A DNA stretch of 64,000 bases, taken from positions 188,784,982 to 188,848,981 of the forward strand of contig NW_026947484.1 in NCBI RefSeq assembly GCF_034190915.1. Direction: 5' to 3'. The stretch comes from Cavia porcellus. Taxonomy: Eukaryota; Chordata; Mammalia; Rodentia; Caviidae. Below, piece after piece: positions 22,806 through 34,341 of the stretch (within the stretch, counting starts at the first letter, position 1; the number at the start of each line of letters is the position of its first letter). The notes under the pieces are model-generated. The model ran no database searches, had not been told where the DNA came from, and was given only the letters and a program-made list of their open reading frames with translations. The position numbers were made by a program, and so were the translations under genes.

Positions 22806-23559
22806 ATTGCCATTAATAATGGTCTCATTGCTTTCTTTGTGACTCATCAGTAATAGATGCAGTCACAATCTACATTAACAACCTGGAACGTGAAGCTTGG
22901 AGAATTTGAGTTCTATAGCTAATCCAAGGCAGGACTAAGGGTCCAACCCGGGCCTAGGTCTTAGTTGCTGTATTACATTGTGTTCTGGGAATGGGTGTAA
23001 GTGGTAGTTTATTATGATTTATGATGTATTTGCTACCAGCTCTGTACGTTCTCCTAGAAAATATAGCAAATTTACTAAGAGTAGATTTCAATGAGCTAAC
23101 ATGCTGTCTGGTACTCTAACTTAGTCATTTGAGAATGAGTCTGTCCTGGGATATTAAGACGAATAGACAGGAGAGGCTGATTGGAATATTTCCTAATGTC
23201 TATATCCAGCATGGATATGCTTAGGCTTGTTGTGGCTGTGCTCAGCAGGCCCTGTGTGGGTGCTGAAGCTGGGCACAATGCTGTGGACACCAAAGCAACA
23301 TGGAGCCCGTGGTCCACACACAGGGGTGAGACTCAGGGAGAAGTGGCATTTGAGCTGTGCCATGAGCAGTGGTAGGAACTAGACTGCAAGAAGTGGCCAG
23401 AAGCTTGGCCAGGTCAGAGCATGGCGGGGGTGGGGAAGTGTGTGGGACAGGAGGGACACCATTACCTACCTGCAGTGCTAGGAAACTATAGGGTAGGGCT
23501 GGCAAGTTAGTAGGACTTGAAAGGTCAAGCTGAAGAGCCTGGCTCTGATCTTATATGGT
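22806..23559. other. Unassigned intronic sequence
   Basis: No feature that I can support. Confidence 0.5.
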
Positions 23560-23720
23560 GACCATTCTCAAGATGTGGCCAACTTTACCCAAGTACTTTG
23601 TAGGGTCCCAGACCTGTTGAACCAGCCTCTGAGAATGAGACCCAAACACCTGGTCTTTAATATACTCTCCAGGTGATCCCTGCTGTGGCTTGAAGGGAGG
23701 CTTCGAACTTTGCTAAAAAA
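23560..23720 (+). mobile_element. MER5A-like DNA transposon remnant
   Basis: Shows MER5A landmarks in order: ccattctcaagatgtggcc, gtcccagacctgttgaacc, gagacccaaacacctggtc and ctctccaggtgatccctgct. Non-autonomous hAT (Charlie) relic. Confidence 0.7.
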
Positions 23721-24077
23721 TGCAGCCAATTTCTACGGGTTCTGGGTAGGAATGTCTGAAACTCCTGGATATCCACTCCCACAGTTCAGAAATAAGGAGT
23801 CCGTGCAGTTACTGGCCATGAGTGTTTCTATAGCATAGCCTGGATTCAAGCTGGAAACTGAAAGCTTTCCTCATCCTGGCTTTAAAATAGTTTTTTATCC
23901 TCACAACCCCTTATCACACAAATCTCTCATGAAGTATATGAAATGTGAAGCTTCTCAGTTAGCAGAGGAGTCCAGAGCCCTCTCTGTTCATGCCCTTCTG
24001 CCAAAGCTCCTTTTGTCTGCAACCCAGCTACTCCCATAAAGGCTGCACAGAGCGTCGGTCAAAATATCTGCAAAAAC

Positions 24078-24265
24078 TGAACACGATTGCATGTGCCTGT
24101 AATCTCAGCTAGTAGAGAGGCTGAGGCAGGTGGGTCACAAGTTCAAGGCCAGGTTGGACAACTTGGCAGGACAAAAACAAAAAACAAAAAAGGATGGGGC
24201 CGTTGTTGCTCAGTAGCAGAGCCCTTGTAGCATGCAGGACACAGTGGTTCAATCCCCAGCACCAC
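24078..24265 (+). mobile_element. B1-ID dimeric SINE
   Basis: Left half is B1-like (gcctgtaatctcagctag, gaggctgaggcagg, gttcaaggccaggttgg). After an A-rich linker the right half is ID-like (gttgctcagtagcagagcc, tggttcaatccccagcacc). This fusion of a 7SL-derived and a tRNA-derived half is restricted to some rodent lineages. Confidence 0.85.
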
Positions 24266-25729
24266 ATCTCCGAGGTCCATTCTCCCTGATTATACTGTAC
24301 ATATTCACGGGTCAGGACTCAGAGAGGAGTAGCATTGAAGTGGGCCAGTTTGTAAATGTGGGTATGTTTATTTTATGACCACCTTTTTGTTCCATAGAAT
24401 GAATTCATAGTAACCAGGGGTGAAATGGATAGAGAGCTCCAGAATCTGAAAGTATTTTATCATCTTTCTATTCCTAGAACTCAGCATTTTGCCTAAATGC
24501 CTGGGAGTAGCTTCGTGGGAGACCATTTATAACCACTTCGAAGTGTGCCCTTTCATCTCAGCCAGATAATACATAATCCCTACTTGAGCAATTAGATAAG
24601 TGTGCCTCAAATGCTTTGCAGGGCTAGAAGATGAATTTCTTTTTAATGGGAGACTCCTTGACACCTGCCTGTGACTCATAATTCAGTGAATGTCAGAGCT
24701 GAAATCAGCTTTCAGGATACTCATATTCAACACTCTCATGTTGAAGATGAGTAGCTGAGGTCAGCCGGGGAGGTGGTTTGGCAGCCGCAGGATGGTGACC
24801 ACACTGGCTGCGCCTCTCCTCAATTCCATGCTCCTCCCTTCTCTTTGTGCAAGTCCCTTGTTATCAAGAAAGGCTACAGAGTGAGTTAGTTCTGCACTGC
24901 TTTACTTCATCCTTATCCCCTTTGTCACTTACTAATAAGTGCTTGGCACTGGGTAGCAGACAGGTTTCATTAAAATTGTCTTCTAATCACTGTAAGAAAG
25001 GACGTCCTCTGACAAATAAAAAGTGCCTCTGTGGTTCAAAAAGACCACAGAAGGCCAAGTTCAGCTATCAATAAAGAGTTAGAAAGGAAAGGAAGGGGGA
25101 AGATGGAAATAAATAGAAGCATTTTCCATTTGCTGAAGGGTTTTCATTACACGGAATGCATGGTATCCATTTTTCCATGCTCAGGCAGACACTTTATTCT
25201 GGGGCACCCTCACTCAACATGTTTACTATACGGAAAATCATTTAAACACATTAAATTAATTTTATCTATGACTCAATTCCAATTGATTCAGTGCACCTGC
25301 TTTCTGTTAGGGGTTGGGCCTATGCTTCTTGGTTGGTTTATTGATGAAGAAATTTCTTCCATGCATCCTAGCTTGGTAAGCCAACTTAACTTGGGGCCCC
25401 AGCTCTGTTTGATTTTTTCAGGTTCCCTGGAGCACACAGAAATAGCCTTCCATGTCCCTACCAGCACACTGATTGCCTAAGGTAGCGGCCCACCTCTTAC
25501 TCCCTGAGATGGGCACCTCTGATTCCATGGTTATGATGTTTAGCACTGGGATTCTGCCCCCGTGGTCTGAAAATCTCAGGATGCTTCCCTGTCTGGAGGC
25601 TCTCTTCTGCCTAACACACATCCAGGAAACTCAGGCTGAAATTGACTATTAGATCTCCAAAGTTCACAGCATTTTGAGAATCCATTTTCTGAAAGTGTTG
25701 GAACCCAGGTCAGCAAAGTTAGTTTAGGA
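24266..25729. other. Unassigned intronic sequence
   Basis: No feature that I can support. A 149-codon frame (25031-25480) has no recognisable domain. Confidence 0.5.
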
Positions 25730-25830
25730 CAATGATTTCTAAATGTCTAGATGTTTGTGGATGTCCCAGAAAATTCTGTTAAAATTCAGTTGTGCTGGCC
25801 CCACTCCAGAACCTCTTATCCAATGATCTT
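25730..25830 (+). mobile_element. Possible MER5A remnant
   Basis: ctgttaaaattcag followed by gctggccccactccagaacc resembles the middle of MER5A. Ends are not clear. Confidence 0.35.
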
Positions 25831-28134
25831 TCATCCTTAAGAATTTCTTGAGGGTACACACATAGCGCACACTGTTTGCTTTAAGCTCATCAGTGACATA
25901 TTTATTCCTGTATTCATTCACTCCATGAGCAGATGCTGGGCTAGGTGTGTGGCATACAGAGAGGTAATAGATGATAAAGGTAATAGAGGAGTAGATGAGT
26001 AATTTCTGGGAAGTATCCAAGGTCTCGGGAGAGAAGATTAGATTCTATTTATAAAGCAATGACCAAGGAGCCATCATCCATTTTCCTGAAATTTAGTAAG
26101 CAAAACAGAAGGCTTCCATAGTTGCAAGATGCGCATCCACTAGGTACTTGTCCTGTGCCGTGTGGTTTCCTGGCCCTGCTCTCAACATGTCACTGCACTG
26201 TAGGGCTTAACAGACTCCTCTAACTTGGCTTTTGTTACAGACACCCAAATTCATTGACAGGCCTTCATAACTTTTCAGTACATTCCTAAGAACATTTGCT
26301 AGGCATTCAGGTGAAAGAAAATCAAACCCTTATTTTTTTTTCAGCTGATGACTGTTTAATTCTTCCTTGTTTCGAGGCTCTTGAAAGAGGGCGCTCTCCC
26401 AGGCCTCCAAGTGGACAGATCCTTTTGGTGTGTCACACTTGGAGAAGGTGACTAACCACAGTAAACCTAACTCTTTGGTACAAGTTCCTTCTGCTCTGTC
26501 TTTTAAAAGGATGCCACAGTTGGTTTGCGGTGCCTATAACAGGCTAAATTGGTAGAATCTCTTTTTACCTAGTATGTGTCTTTTTACCCTAATGTGTGTC
26601 CCAGAGTTCCTCAGGCTGTGTACCGCAGGTTTGGGTACAGCTGTGGGGCCTCCAAGACTATCCAACCACGAAGAGATTGAAAACACTCCTGGGGATACCT
26701 TTGGTTGTGAAAAGAGGACTCTGCCCTGATTAACCTCTTTTCTACCATCACCCCTCAATCCCTGTGAGTGGGTTCAAAGCACAGGTGATCACAGCTGGAA
26801 ACATGGTGACCTGTAGGTTTCTCCAAATAGCAAAACCATCCTCTACCCCCCGCCCGCCCTGCCCCTGTCAACCAGCCGCAGGTCCGTATGTCTCAGGGGA
26901 ACATGTCAGGAGAGGCCACCACTCCCAGGTTCAGGCCTTTCACCTCTGATAACTGTTATCTTCTAGCTGATCTCACCAAGAACGTGAGAAAGAACAGCTG
27001 ATGGCAATTGTAGAGTTTATTGTTCTACTTGCTTTTGTTGCTGGTAAAAGGGAATCCAGCCTTAGCCATGGCACCCCTTAACATTTCTATGCAAGTTTTT
27101 AAAAATTTATCTCTGCCATAGCTCAAATACTGCCCACCGTTGACACTTTCACCACACCAGTGTTTCATCTAAGGAAAACCTCAAAACGCCAGTGTGGTTG
27201 AATACTCCAAGTGAAGTGAGTAATTTGAAAAAGCCAATGAATTCCTCTTCCTAGGGGAAATCCGTGTTGTCTCAAGCCTCCACTCACATAATCCCCACTG
27301 GAGTGTGGCCCTGAAGTTGTGTAGTTTTTTATCCAAGAACTTTACACACACACATGCAAACATACACAACTAGTTAAATGTTGTCATCTTTGAGAGTTGG
27401 CTGTCTTTATGCCTGTCTGATTTTGGGGTCCTGGTTTTAATTTCCAGTGCAGAGGCTAATTCTCAGCCTTCCCACCTCCAACACATTTGTATCTTATATT
27501 TGGCATCCTCTTTTACCCCATAGATCAGTTTTAGGTTGAATTTGAGTGAGAAAAGAAAGTACTAAGAACTCCACCAAGAAATGGAGGAAAGTACCAATCA
27601 GGATGTGGCACCTTCAGGTGCTGATCATCCTGTCAGCCATGATCTGTCCCCTGCACTGTCATGCACTGTCTGTCCCCTGCACTATCATGACTCTGACTTT
27701 TTCTCGGTTTTATACTGCAGGCTAACATTAGAGTATGTATCTGAAACTCTAGGATAGACCACTTATGATGCATCCCCTGGGTGTTCTAGAATGTTCACCT
27801 TGTCCCAGGGACCTCAGGCTAGCTCCTAATGGTACTGTTTCCCATTCTAAGCTCCCTCTCATAGGCCTTTCTTGCTAAAGATCAGCAGCACACTCCTCTA
27901 CACCCCACTTATCCCCATCACTAGACCCAGCTAGCTGCAATGGAATTGCATCCTACACAAATTTAATAAAGGAGTCATCTTGAGAACTCAGTCTCTCTCC
28001 CTCCACCCCCTGGCTAACCAGGAAACCCTCAAAAGCAGATGAAATGTAGTTTCTAAGGGCACAGCCATGAGGAGCTTTAGCAGGAATTACAGATTTGAAA
28101 AGTCAGGCAGCAAGAGACCACAGCATGTACACCT
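25831..28134. other. Unassigned intronic sequence
   Basis: Largely unique. A short imperfect tandem duplication of the tgtcccctgcactgtc motif occurs at about 27644-27690. No coding evidence. Confidence 0.5.
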
Positions 28135-28270
28135 CTTATAGCTGTGTGACTTCCGGGAAATTCGTTATTTATTCCACGGTGCCTGTTTCCTCATTTACAG
28201 AGTGAAGAGTGGTTGTGAGAAATAACAATACTGGTTAAACTCATAGCCTGCATCACTGTTATTCAATTAT
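28135..28270 (+). mobile_element. MIR fragment
   Basis: tagctgtgtgacttccggg, gtgcctgtttcctcatttac and a following ttgtgagaaataac block match MIR in order. Confidence 0.75.
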
Positions 28271-29565
28271 TATGGCTACTGCTGCTGTTGTTATGGCGGG
28301 GACTTGTCAGAAAACAGTTCATGTGGTCCAATCCATCAGCATTCAGGATTGAATCCAGTGCTTGGTCATGATATGCATACTTGGTGCTGGTGTGTTTAAC
28401 ATGTGTGATCTCATTTAATCCATTCATCAAGAAATAAATCTATTACACTGCATTAAGATTATAAGAAACAGCAAACCAAGTCTGCCTTGTGAGCAGCAAA
28501 CTTGTGCACTTTCTTCCTGCTGCCGTGTAATACTCTAGGGATCCAAAAGTCACCTTAGATGTGAAAAGCACCTGCTCACAGACCTCCCTCCTGCCTAGTT
28601 CAGTGCCACTCAAATCACCTCTCAGCCTGAGAATCACCATTCTGCAAAACACACAAGACTAGTCACAGCAGGTACTGTTGGTGCCCGCCCCCCGGGGTCC
28701 CCTTGACCCCTTTTGGGGCTTTGGCTGGGTTTGCCCACACCCAGCTTCTGCAGGTGCCCTGGCTAATGGCTCATACCTGCAGCCTGCCCTGATCTACAAC
28801 CCCAAGATATTGGAGTCTCCTGGTTTGGAGATGCCTGGGAATTAAGCTCAAGCATGACAGATGTGGCATTGCCACACCCAGAGCCCTTACCTTGCAGGGC
28901 TCCTGCTGAAGTGGCCTTGCCTCTGAAACTACTGCTTTGCTTGGCCGCCTCCCTCCCCCCACCCCCTCACTTGCAGGTTCCTCGTCTGTAACAAATTGCT
29001 TCTGTGGGACCCAATCAAAGACAGCTAAGTATTTCCATGGGAAAGTCAAGCATTTTCAAGAGGAAGTGTGTACTGTAACCTTTGTTGAGTTTAGAACAAA
29101 TCTTCCTCCCAGCCTCACCATCTCCTGATAAGAGGCTTGGGCTCTCCTCCCTCGTATTCTGCCTGCCCTATGTCACTTCCGCCCCTGCCTCTTGGGGCCA
29201 GTCCAGGGAGAGCCGCACTGGTCTCCTCCAGTGAATTTGTATCTCCCAGATAAGCAGGCAGTGTGGCTCTTCATTTCTCTGTCCCCTCTGCAAAGCACCC
29301 AGTGCCTTGCACCTGGTGGAAACTCAGCAATTGCTGGTCACCTTGGTGGGACTGAAGCCCCGTGTGATTGAGAAATTTAGTCACACTCCTTAGCACTGTT
29401 GCCTTCTAGGCTGAACTAAAAAGCTTCTTCACTCCAGTAATTAATCAGAACTGAAACAGAAGTGCTGTCAGGACTTGAAGTTCTTGAATCTGCTAACAGT
29501 TATTCCCAAATTCTTGCTGCAATACTGAGTACCAGTGATTCACTCAAGCTGGGGAATCTTGGGTA
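28271..29565. other. Unassigned intronic sequence
   Basis: No feature that I can support, apart from a short C/G-rich patch around 28686-28700. Confidence 0.45.
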
Positions 29566-29609
29566 TGTGTGCGTGCGTGTGTGTGTGTGTGTGCGTGTGC
29601 GTGTGTGTG
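29566..29609. repeat. (GT)n/(GC-GT)n microsatellite
   Basis: Alternating purine-pyrimidine run of GT units with interspersed GC steps, an arrangement able to adopt left-handed DNA. Confidence 0.9.
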
Positions 29610-30189
29610 GGAGGGCAGATCTCTTGCTGTTCCTTTCTGAGGCACCCGAGAAGCCTATGTTTCCATCTCTAGAGCTCAAAGCTCACATCTGGAGTAGGGG
29701 GGAGGAGCTGATGGATCTCCTGTTACTGTCAGAAACATTCCTGGGGTAATTGCCAGTAATAAACAATGACAGTAATAATCATATCGTCCTCGATGTGTGG
29801 CTTCCCTGAGTGCATTGACAATCCCTACCATCGGCCCAGTCACCCTCCAAGAATACTAACCAGAGCGGCCCATTAGTGAGCTTCTCCTGTATCCCAGGCA
29901 GAATCCCAAGCAGAGCACTTCACTGTGCCCCTGAGATCAGCCCCAGAGCCTGGATGCTTCTCCCATGGGCCGCACTTGTGTACTGTCCCTGCCCGCCTGG
30001 CACCTTCTCAGCAGGGTCATTCTTGATGCTGTTTTTCAGACTGCACCTCCCTACTCCCCACCAGCTCACCCCCCCAATACTCCCCTCACTTATGTATTGA
30101 CTTTTGTTTTCTGCTGTGTCTGCAAGGCTTGTGATCAGGTACTTCAGACATAGTGGATGTCTTATGAATATTGATTTAATGAATAAACA

Positions 30190-30310
30190 TTTCAATAATT
30201 AATGGCCATGTTATAGATGAAAGAAAACAGGTTCAGCAAAGATAGATGGTTTGCCCAAGACCCTACAGATAATACACAGGAGTTTATTCAAGACTCCCTA
30301 CCCAGCTGGC
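30190..30310 (-). mobile_element. MIR fragment
   Basis: On + it reads ttatagatgaaagaaaacag, then tttgcccaagaccctacag, the complement of the MIR core. Confidence 0.65.
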
Positions 30311-31249
30311 TGAAGACCATGTTCCTTACTATTCAGATATTTTGATGATTCAACCAGCATTCCCAGGGCTTCCCACAAGCCAGACCTCAACCAGGAAGGA
30401 AGCATAAGATGTGGGACTTTACCTCCAAGGAATGCAGGATCTGCACAACCCGGTGAGATGGGTGGAGGAGGGCAGGACCCAATCTTAATCTTGTTAGTGG
30501 AGGATGTGTCTGTCTGTCTTCTCCCACTGGATGGTGAACCCGTGAGTCCCTTAACCATAGGCCCCATAATTGTCCTTATATCCCTGGTGTCTTAATAAGG
30601 CCAGCTTAGTCTGTGAAACTGACATCTATTGATTGAATAAACTAGGTAACTGTAGTACAGAGAAACAAAATACAATGCTGGGTCACATGGTGCATTCCTG
30701 GTAAGCCTGGTCAGAGCCACGCCCCAGATCTTTCCATTCTGAGCTTAGGTCCCAGAAGCCTATGCTCCTAGGTACTGATGACTGCCCTTCCCCCACTTAT
30801 TCATACACAATTACAAATGACTACAGACAATGTAAAGCAGAGAAAAGAAACCTCCGCCTTCTGCTGTCAGTTACATTTGAAAGATCAAAATAATATGGTT
30901 TAACAATTTGTTTGAATTGATGCCTCGTCTTCCCGAGTGTGCAAGTTTGACTTCCTCAAGTCAAGGGGGAAAAAAGAGCTATTTTCTTCCTAATGAAAAG
31001 CAGTGTGGGGGAAAAGCATCAGAAGCCCTGAGTGTAGACTCTGTTCTGGCCCTTTAGCGAAACAGGCTATACAGGAGCCGGGGAGATGGTGGCCACAGGA
31101 ACAATTACTATAATGACAAGATGTCGTGATGGTACACAGGCTAAGAGTTTTGAGTGCTTCTATGTGCTGCGTACTATGCTAAGCTCTTAATTATACTATC
31201 TTGGTTAATCCCCATAATAACACCTGTTCTGCACTGGATTGAATCCCTT
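30311..31249. other. Unassigned intronic sequence
   Basis: No feature that I can support. Confidence 0.45.
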
Positions 31250-31672
31250 GCTAATTGACAGGGACTCAGAATGGGACTTTGCTTGGATCTAGGGTCACTG
31301 TGGCTGTAACTGGTTAAACTGAAGGCACAGTGGACTAGGGTAACGTAGAATGCCTCGTGGCCTCATAAAAAGGGAAATTTGGGGACAGACCGGCAGGCAA
31401 GCAGAAGACTGTGTGATGAAGGCACAGAAAGTTACAAGGCTTCTAGGAGCGAAGGAACACGGTGACACCAGTGAGCTGCCAGGAGGCAGGAGATGGGCAA
31501 GGACGTGGACCCCCACCCCTCTCCACCCTCTGAAGAATCAGCCCTCCCAGCTCCTTGATTTCAGACTCTGAGCCTCCAGGATTGTGAGGCCATGCATTCC
31601 GGTGACTTAAACTGCCCAGTTTGTGGATGGTGGTGGTACTTGTTAAAGCAGCCCTAGAATCTAATACAACTC
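31250..31672 (+). mobile_element. MLT1-like LTR
   Basis: MLT1 landmarks in order: cctcataaaaagggaaattt, gtgatgaaggcacag, a tgatttcagactctgagcct block, ggtgacttaaactgcccag and the end gcagccctagaatctaatac. Ancient MaLR solo LTR. Confidence 0.8.
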
Positions 31673-31679
31673 CACAGTA

Positions 31680-31775
31680 AGATTATGTGCACTTTGAAAA
31701 TAAGAAAACTGAAGTTAAATAAATTGTCCAAGATCACAGAGCTGGTGAGTGGAGAAGCTGGGATTTGGTCAGGGG
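31680..31775 (-). mobile_element. MIR fragment
   Basis: ataagaaaactgaagttaa, ttgtccaagatcacagagct and agtggagaagctgggatt are the complement of the MIR core. Confidence 0.7.
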
Positions 31776-32334
31776 TTCACTTGTCTCCGCTGTCCTATTG
31801 CTATAAAAGCCCTCCCTGCTAAGGGGGTAAAGAATCCCTGCCAAAAGGGCGGAGACCTTGGCCTGCCCTGCCTCCTTTCCAGGTGGAGAAATTATGGCCC
31901 TTGAAGCTGCTGACTGACGGGCCAGCAGGAGCCAGATTCTGGCCCCTGGCTTTTAGGCCAATCGCTCTCTGTGAGCCTGGCTCCTCCCCCATACAAACGT
32001 TCTACAATTCAGTTTGATGTTCACTCCCAGGAGATACACTTACATTTTACTCACCTCTGCTGTGACTGGGGTAGGCGGTGTGCTGTAACCTCAAGTCACG
32101 TGTTCTTATTTATTTGGGTATTTTAAAATAATTATATATTTGTTTTTTGGGTGACAAAAGAATCCATTCATTGTAGAAAATGTAGAAATACAGACAAGCA
32201 TCAAAAAGAAATCAAAGTCATCCATAACCTCATCATTCAGACAGACTCACATTTAAATGTGATTTTTTTAAAATTTCCTTACCACCTATTTTATTCTATC
32301 CCATGATGTGGCCTCTAGGTCTCAGTCTTGCTGA

Positions 32335-32505
32335 CCTTATCATTTTTCAAATGTGGTAGATAGTGCATAACATGATATTTACGATTTTAGCCATTTGCGC
32401 TCATACAATTCGGTGGCATGAAGTGTGTTCATATGGTTATGTAGCTGTGACTACCATCCATCTCTAGAACTTTCTCAACATCCTAAGCAATAATTGCCCA
32501 TCAGG
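32335..32505 (-). mobile_element. Old L1M 3' end, antisense
   Basis: cataacatgatatttacgat, ttttagccatttgcgctcat, tcggtggcatgaagtgtg and accatccatctctagaac are the complement of the common L1M 3' end in order. Confidence 0.65.
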
Positions 32506-32604
32506 AGGGATCATTTTAAAGTTACTATTTCTTATAAGAGAGTTGATTTTATTTAACTGAATATTTATTTTTAAAGTATTTCTGAAAATACCAGGCAGGC
32601 ACCG

Positions 32605-32766
32605 TGCCCAAGCGTGGTGGTGCACACCTGTAATCCCAGTGCTTTGGAGGCTGAGACAAGAGGTTCACTGCCAAGTCTGAGAACAGCCTGAGCTACAAAG
32701 TGAGCTCAAGGCCAGCCTAAACTGTTAGCAAGACTCTGTCTCAAAAAGGCAATTAATTAATTAATC
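32605..32766 (+). mobile_element. B1 SINE
   Basis: Starts agcgtggtggtgcacacctg, contains ggaggctgag, and carries the B1 internal duplication (two gctca/gagct-aaggccagcc-type blocks). It ends tctgtctcaaaaagg with an (AATT)n tail instead of poly-A. Confidence 0.93.
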
Positions 32767-32835
32767 ATGAGTTTTGTAAAAATTTTAGAGGTATATTATC
32801 ATATGTTTGAACTCTCTCTAACCAAATAGTGGTCT
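32646..32835 (+). repeat. Duplicated segment, copy 1 (B1 part plus 3' flank)
   Basis: Matches 33585-33779 across the B1, its (AATT)n tail and about 70 bp of flank, including ttagaggtatattatcatat, gtttgaact and ccaaatagtggtct. Similarity ends abruptly after tagtggtct. Confidence 0.95.
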
Positions 32836-33584
32836 AGTAAGAGCTTAGTTGCCTTTAGATGAAGAAACCTAAGCAGGTATGTTTTAAAAGGTTGAAAATA
32901 AAAATAGTGAGCAAATGTTTTCAATAAATAATTAATCAGCAGTGACAGCCCACTGTCGAGAACAATCGTTCAGTAAGAAAGGCCATCCTGGGCATTTTTC
33001 TTTGTGTGAGGTCAGAGTAGTCCTTGCTGCAGTGTCCAGATATTTTGGCTGGCCAGTTTGCTAAGCGGAAAGGAAGTTCTCTAAGATCAGAAGACAGATG
33101 ACATGAATTCCAGTTGACAAGATGCACGGCTTAGACAGGATGGATGCTGGTTTTGCCGGCATGTGCTTATGTGGAGGTGTCTCGTACACATTCAGTGTGT
33201 GACACTCTAGGCAGGCTGGGCTGACAGCCAGCCTGTGGGAAGGGGTGAAGGAAACTTGGACTCCACCCCTCACCTCGTATCACCATCTTCTTTCTCCTGG
33301 AATCAAAGCTTCCCACGGTTCTTGATGCAAACTGGTCATTTGAAAGGTAAAATATTGGAGTCTGCTGGGACATTGTCCACTGTGGAAGCTGGAAGGTGAG
33401 GAAGGGACTGAGAGGTCAGGCCCACCTTCATCTTCCTAAGAGGTGTGACTCTGGAGACAGCTTTCTAGGTCCACATCTTGGTCCACTTGCCAGCAAGGTA
33501 AACTCTCTGCCTCTTGGTCCTTTTTTCTGTAAAAGAAAGATTGCACTCCAGATTGAATTACCTGCAAATAATTCAGGTATTTCA
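32836..33584. other. Unassigned intronic sequence
   Basis: Spacer between the two copies of the duplicated B1 segment. No feature that I can support. Confidence 0.5.
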
Positions 33585-33779
33585 GGAGGCTGAGGCAGGA
33601 GGATCATTGCCAAATTTGAGAACAGCCTGGGCTACGAAGTGAGCTCAAGGCCAGCCCGAACTGTTAGCAAGACTCTGTCTCAAAAAGGCAATTAATTAAT
33701 TAATTAATCATGAGTTTTCTAACGAATTTTAGAGGTATATTATCATATGTTTGAACTATCTTTAACCAAATAGTGGTCT
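33585..33779 (+). repeat. Duplicated segment, copy 2 (truncated B1 plus 3' flank)
   Basis: Carries the same B1 3' part, (AATT)n tail and unique flank as 32646-32835, but the first 40 or so bases of the B1 are absent. No target-site duplication surrounds it. About 25 bp later the mariner-like element begins. Confidence 0.95.
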
Positions 33780-33803
33780 GTTTTGACACAGATCATTGCT
33801 GTA

Positions 33804-34341
33804 TATTTAAGGTGTGATCAAAATATATAGTGAGTTTTTAAGTTTTTAAATTTACTGCAGCAAAAGGCACATTGTCGTTAATACCCCTCAACATACTTTT
33901 ATACTGTATTAAGTATATTTTTGTACTTATCCCATCATCGTCGCTACTTTCCGAAGTGATTCTAGAAGTCCTCTTCTGTGAGTGTCTTTACGAGGTATGA
34001 TAAAAAGAATTATGAGTGTAATTGCCAAAGCTGGCTCACAAAAGCATTACAGTGCACCCTTGATACCGTGTTCACTGCATCTGCCACTGTGTGACTGCTG
34101 GCTTCTCCCTGGAGTCAGAATGACTGTGAAAAGTAAATGCTTCAAACTGAGTCAGGATATCAGGCACCCACAACAGTGTAACTAACAACCCGGAAAAGGA
34201 CTTCAGGACTGCTTCAGAAAGTGGCAGGAACAGTGGGTTACATATGTTTATTTCAAAGAGCCTAATGGCAAAGTGTTTTTTAGTCTAGTAAAACTTTTTA
34301 AAATGTAAGCATGTATTATATTTTTTGATCACACCAGTGTA
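33804..34341. mobile_element. Fold-back mariner-like element
   Basis: Terminal inverted repeats ggtgtgatcaaaa (33811-33823) and its complement (34323-34335), with TA dinucleotides just outside (33804 and 34340). The right arm in sense encodes QDCFRKWQEQW and ends at an in-frame stop after KLFKM, like the end of a mariner-type transposase. The left arm, read on the minus strand, is homologous to it (agaggacttctagaatcac against aaaggacttcaggactgct). So both arms are transposase 3' ends in inverted orientation around a centre of roughly 130 bp. No intact transposase. Confidence 0.75.

Noticed and set aside
32646..33779. SINE 3' transduction as cause of the duplicated flank
   Set aside because: No target-site duplication around the second copy and its 5' B1 end is missing; local duplication is simpler.
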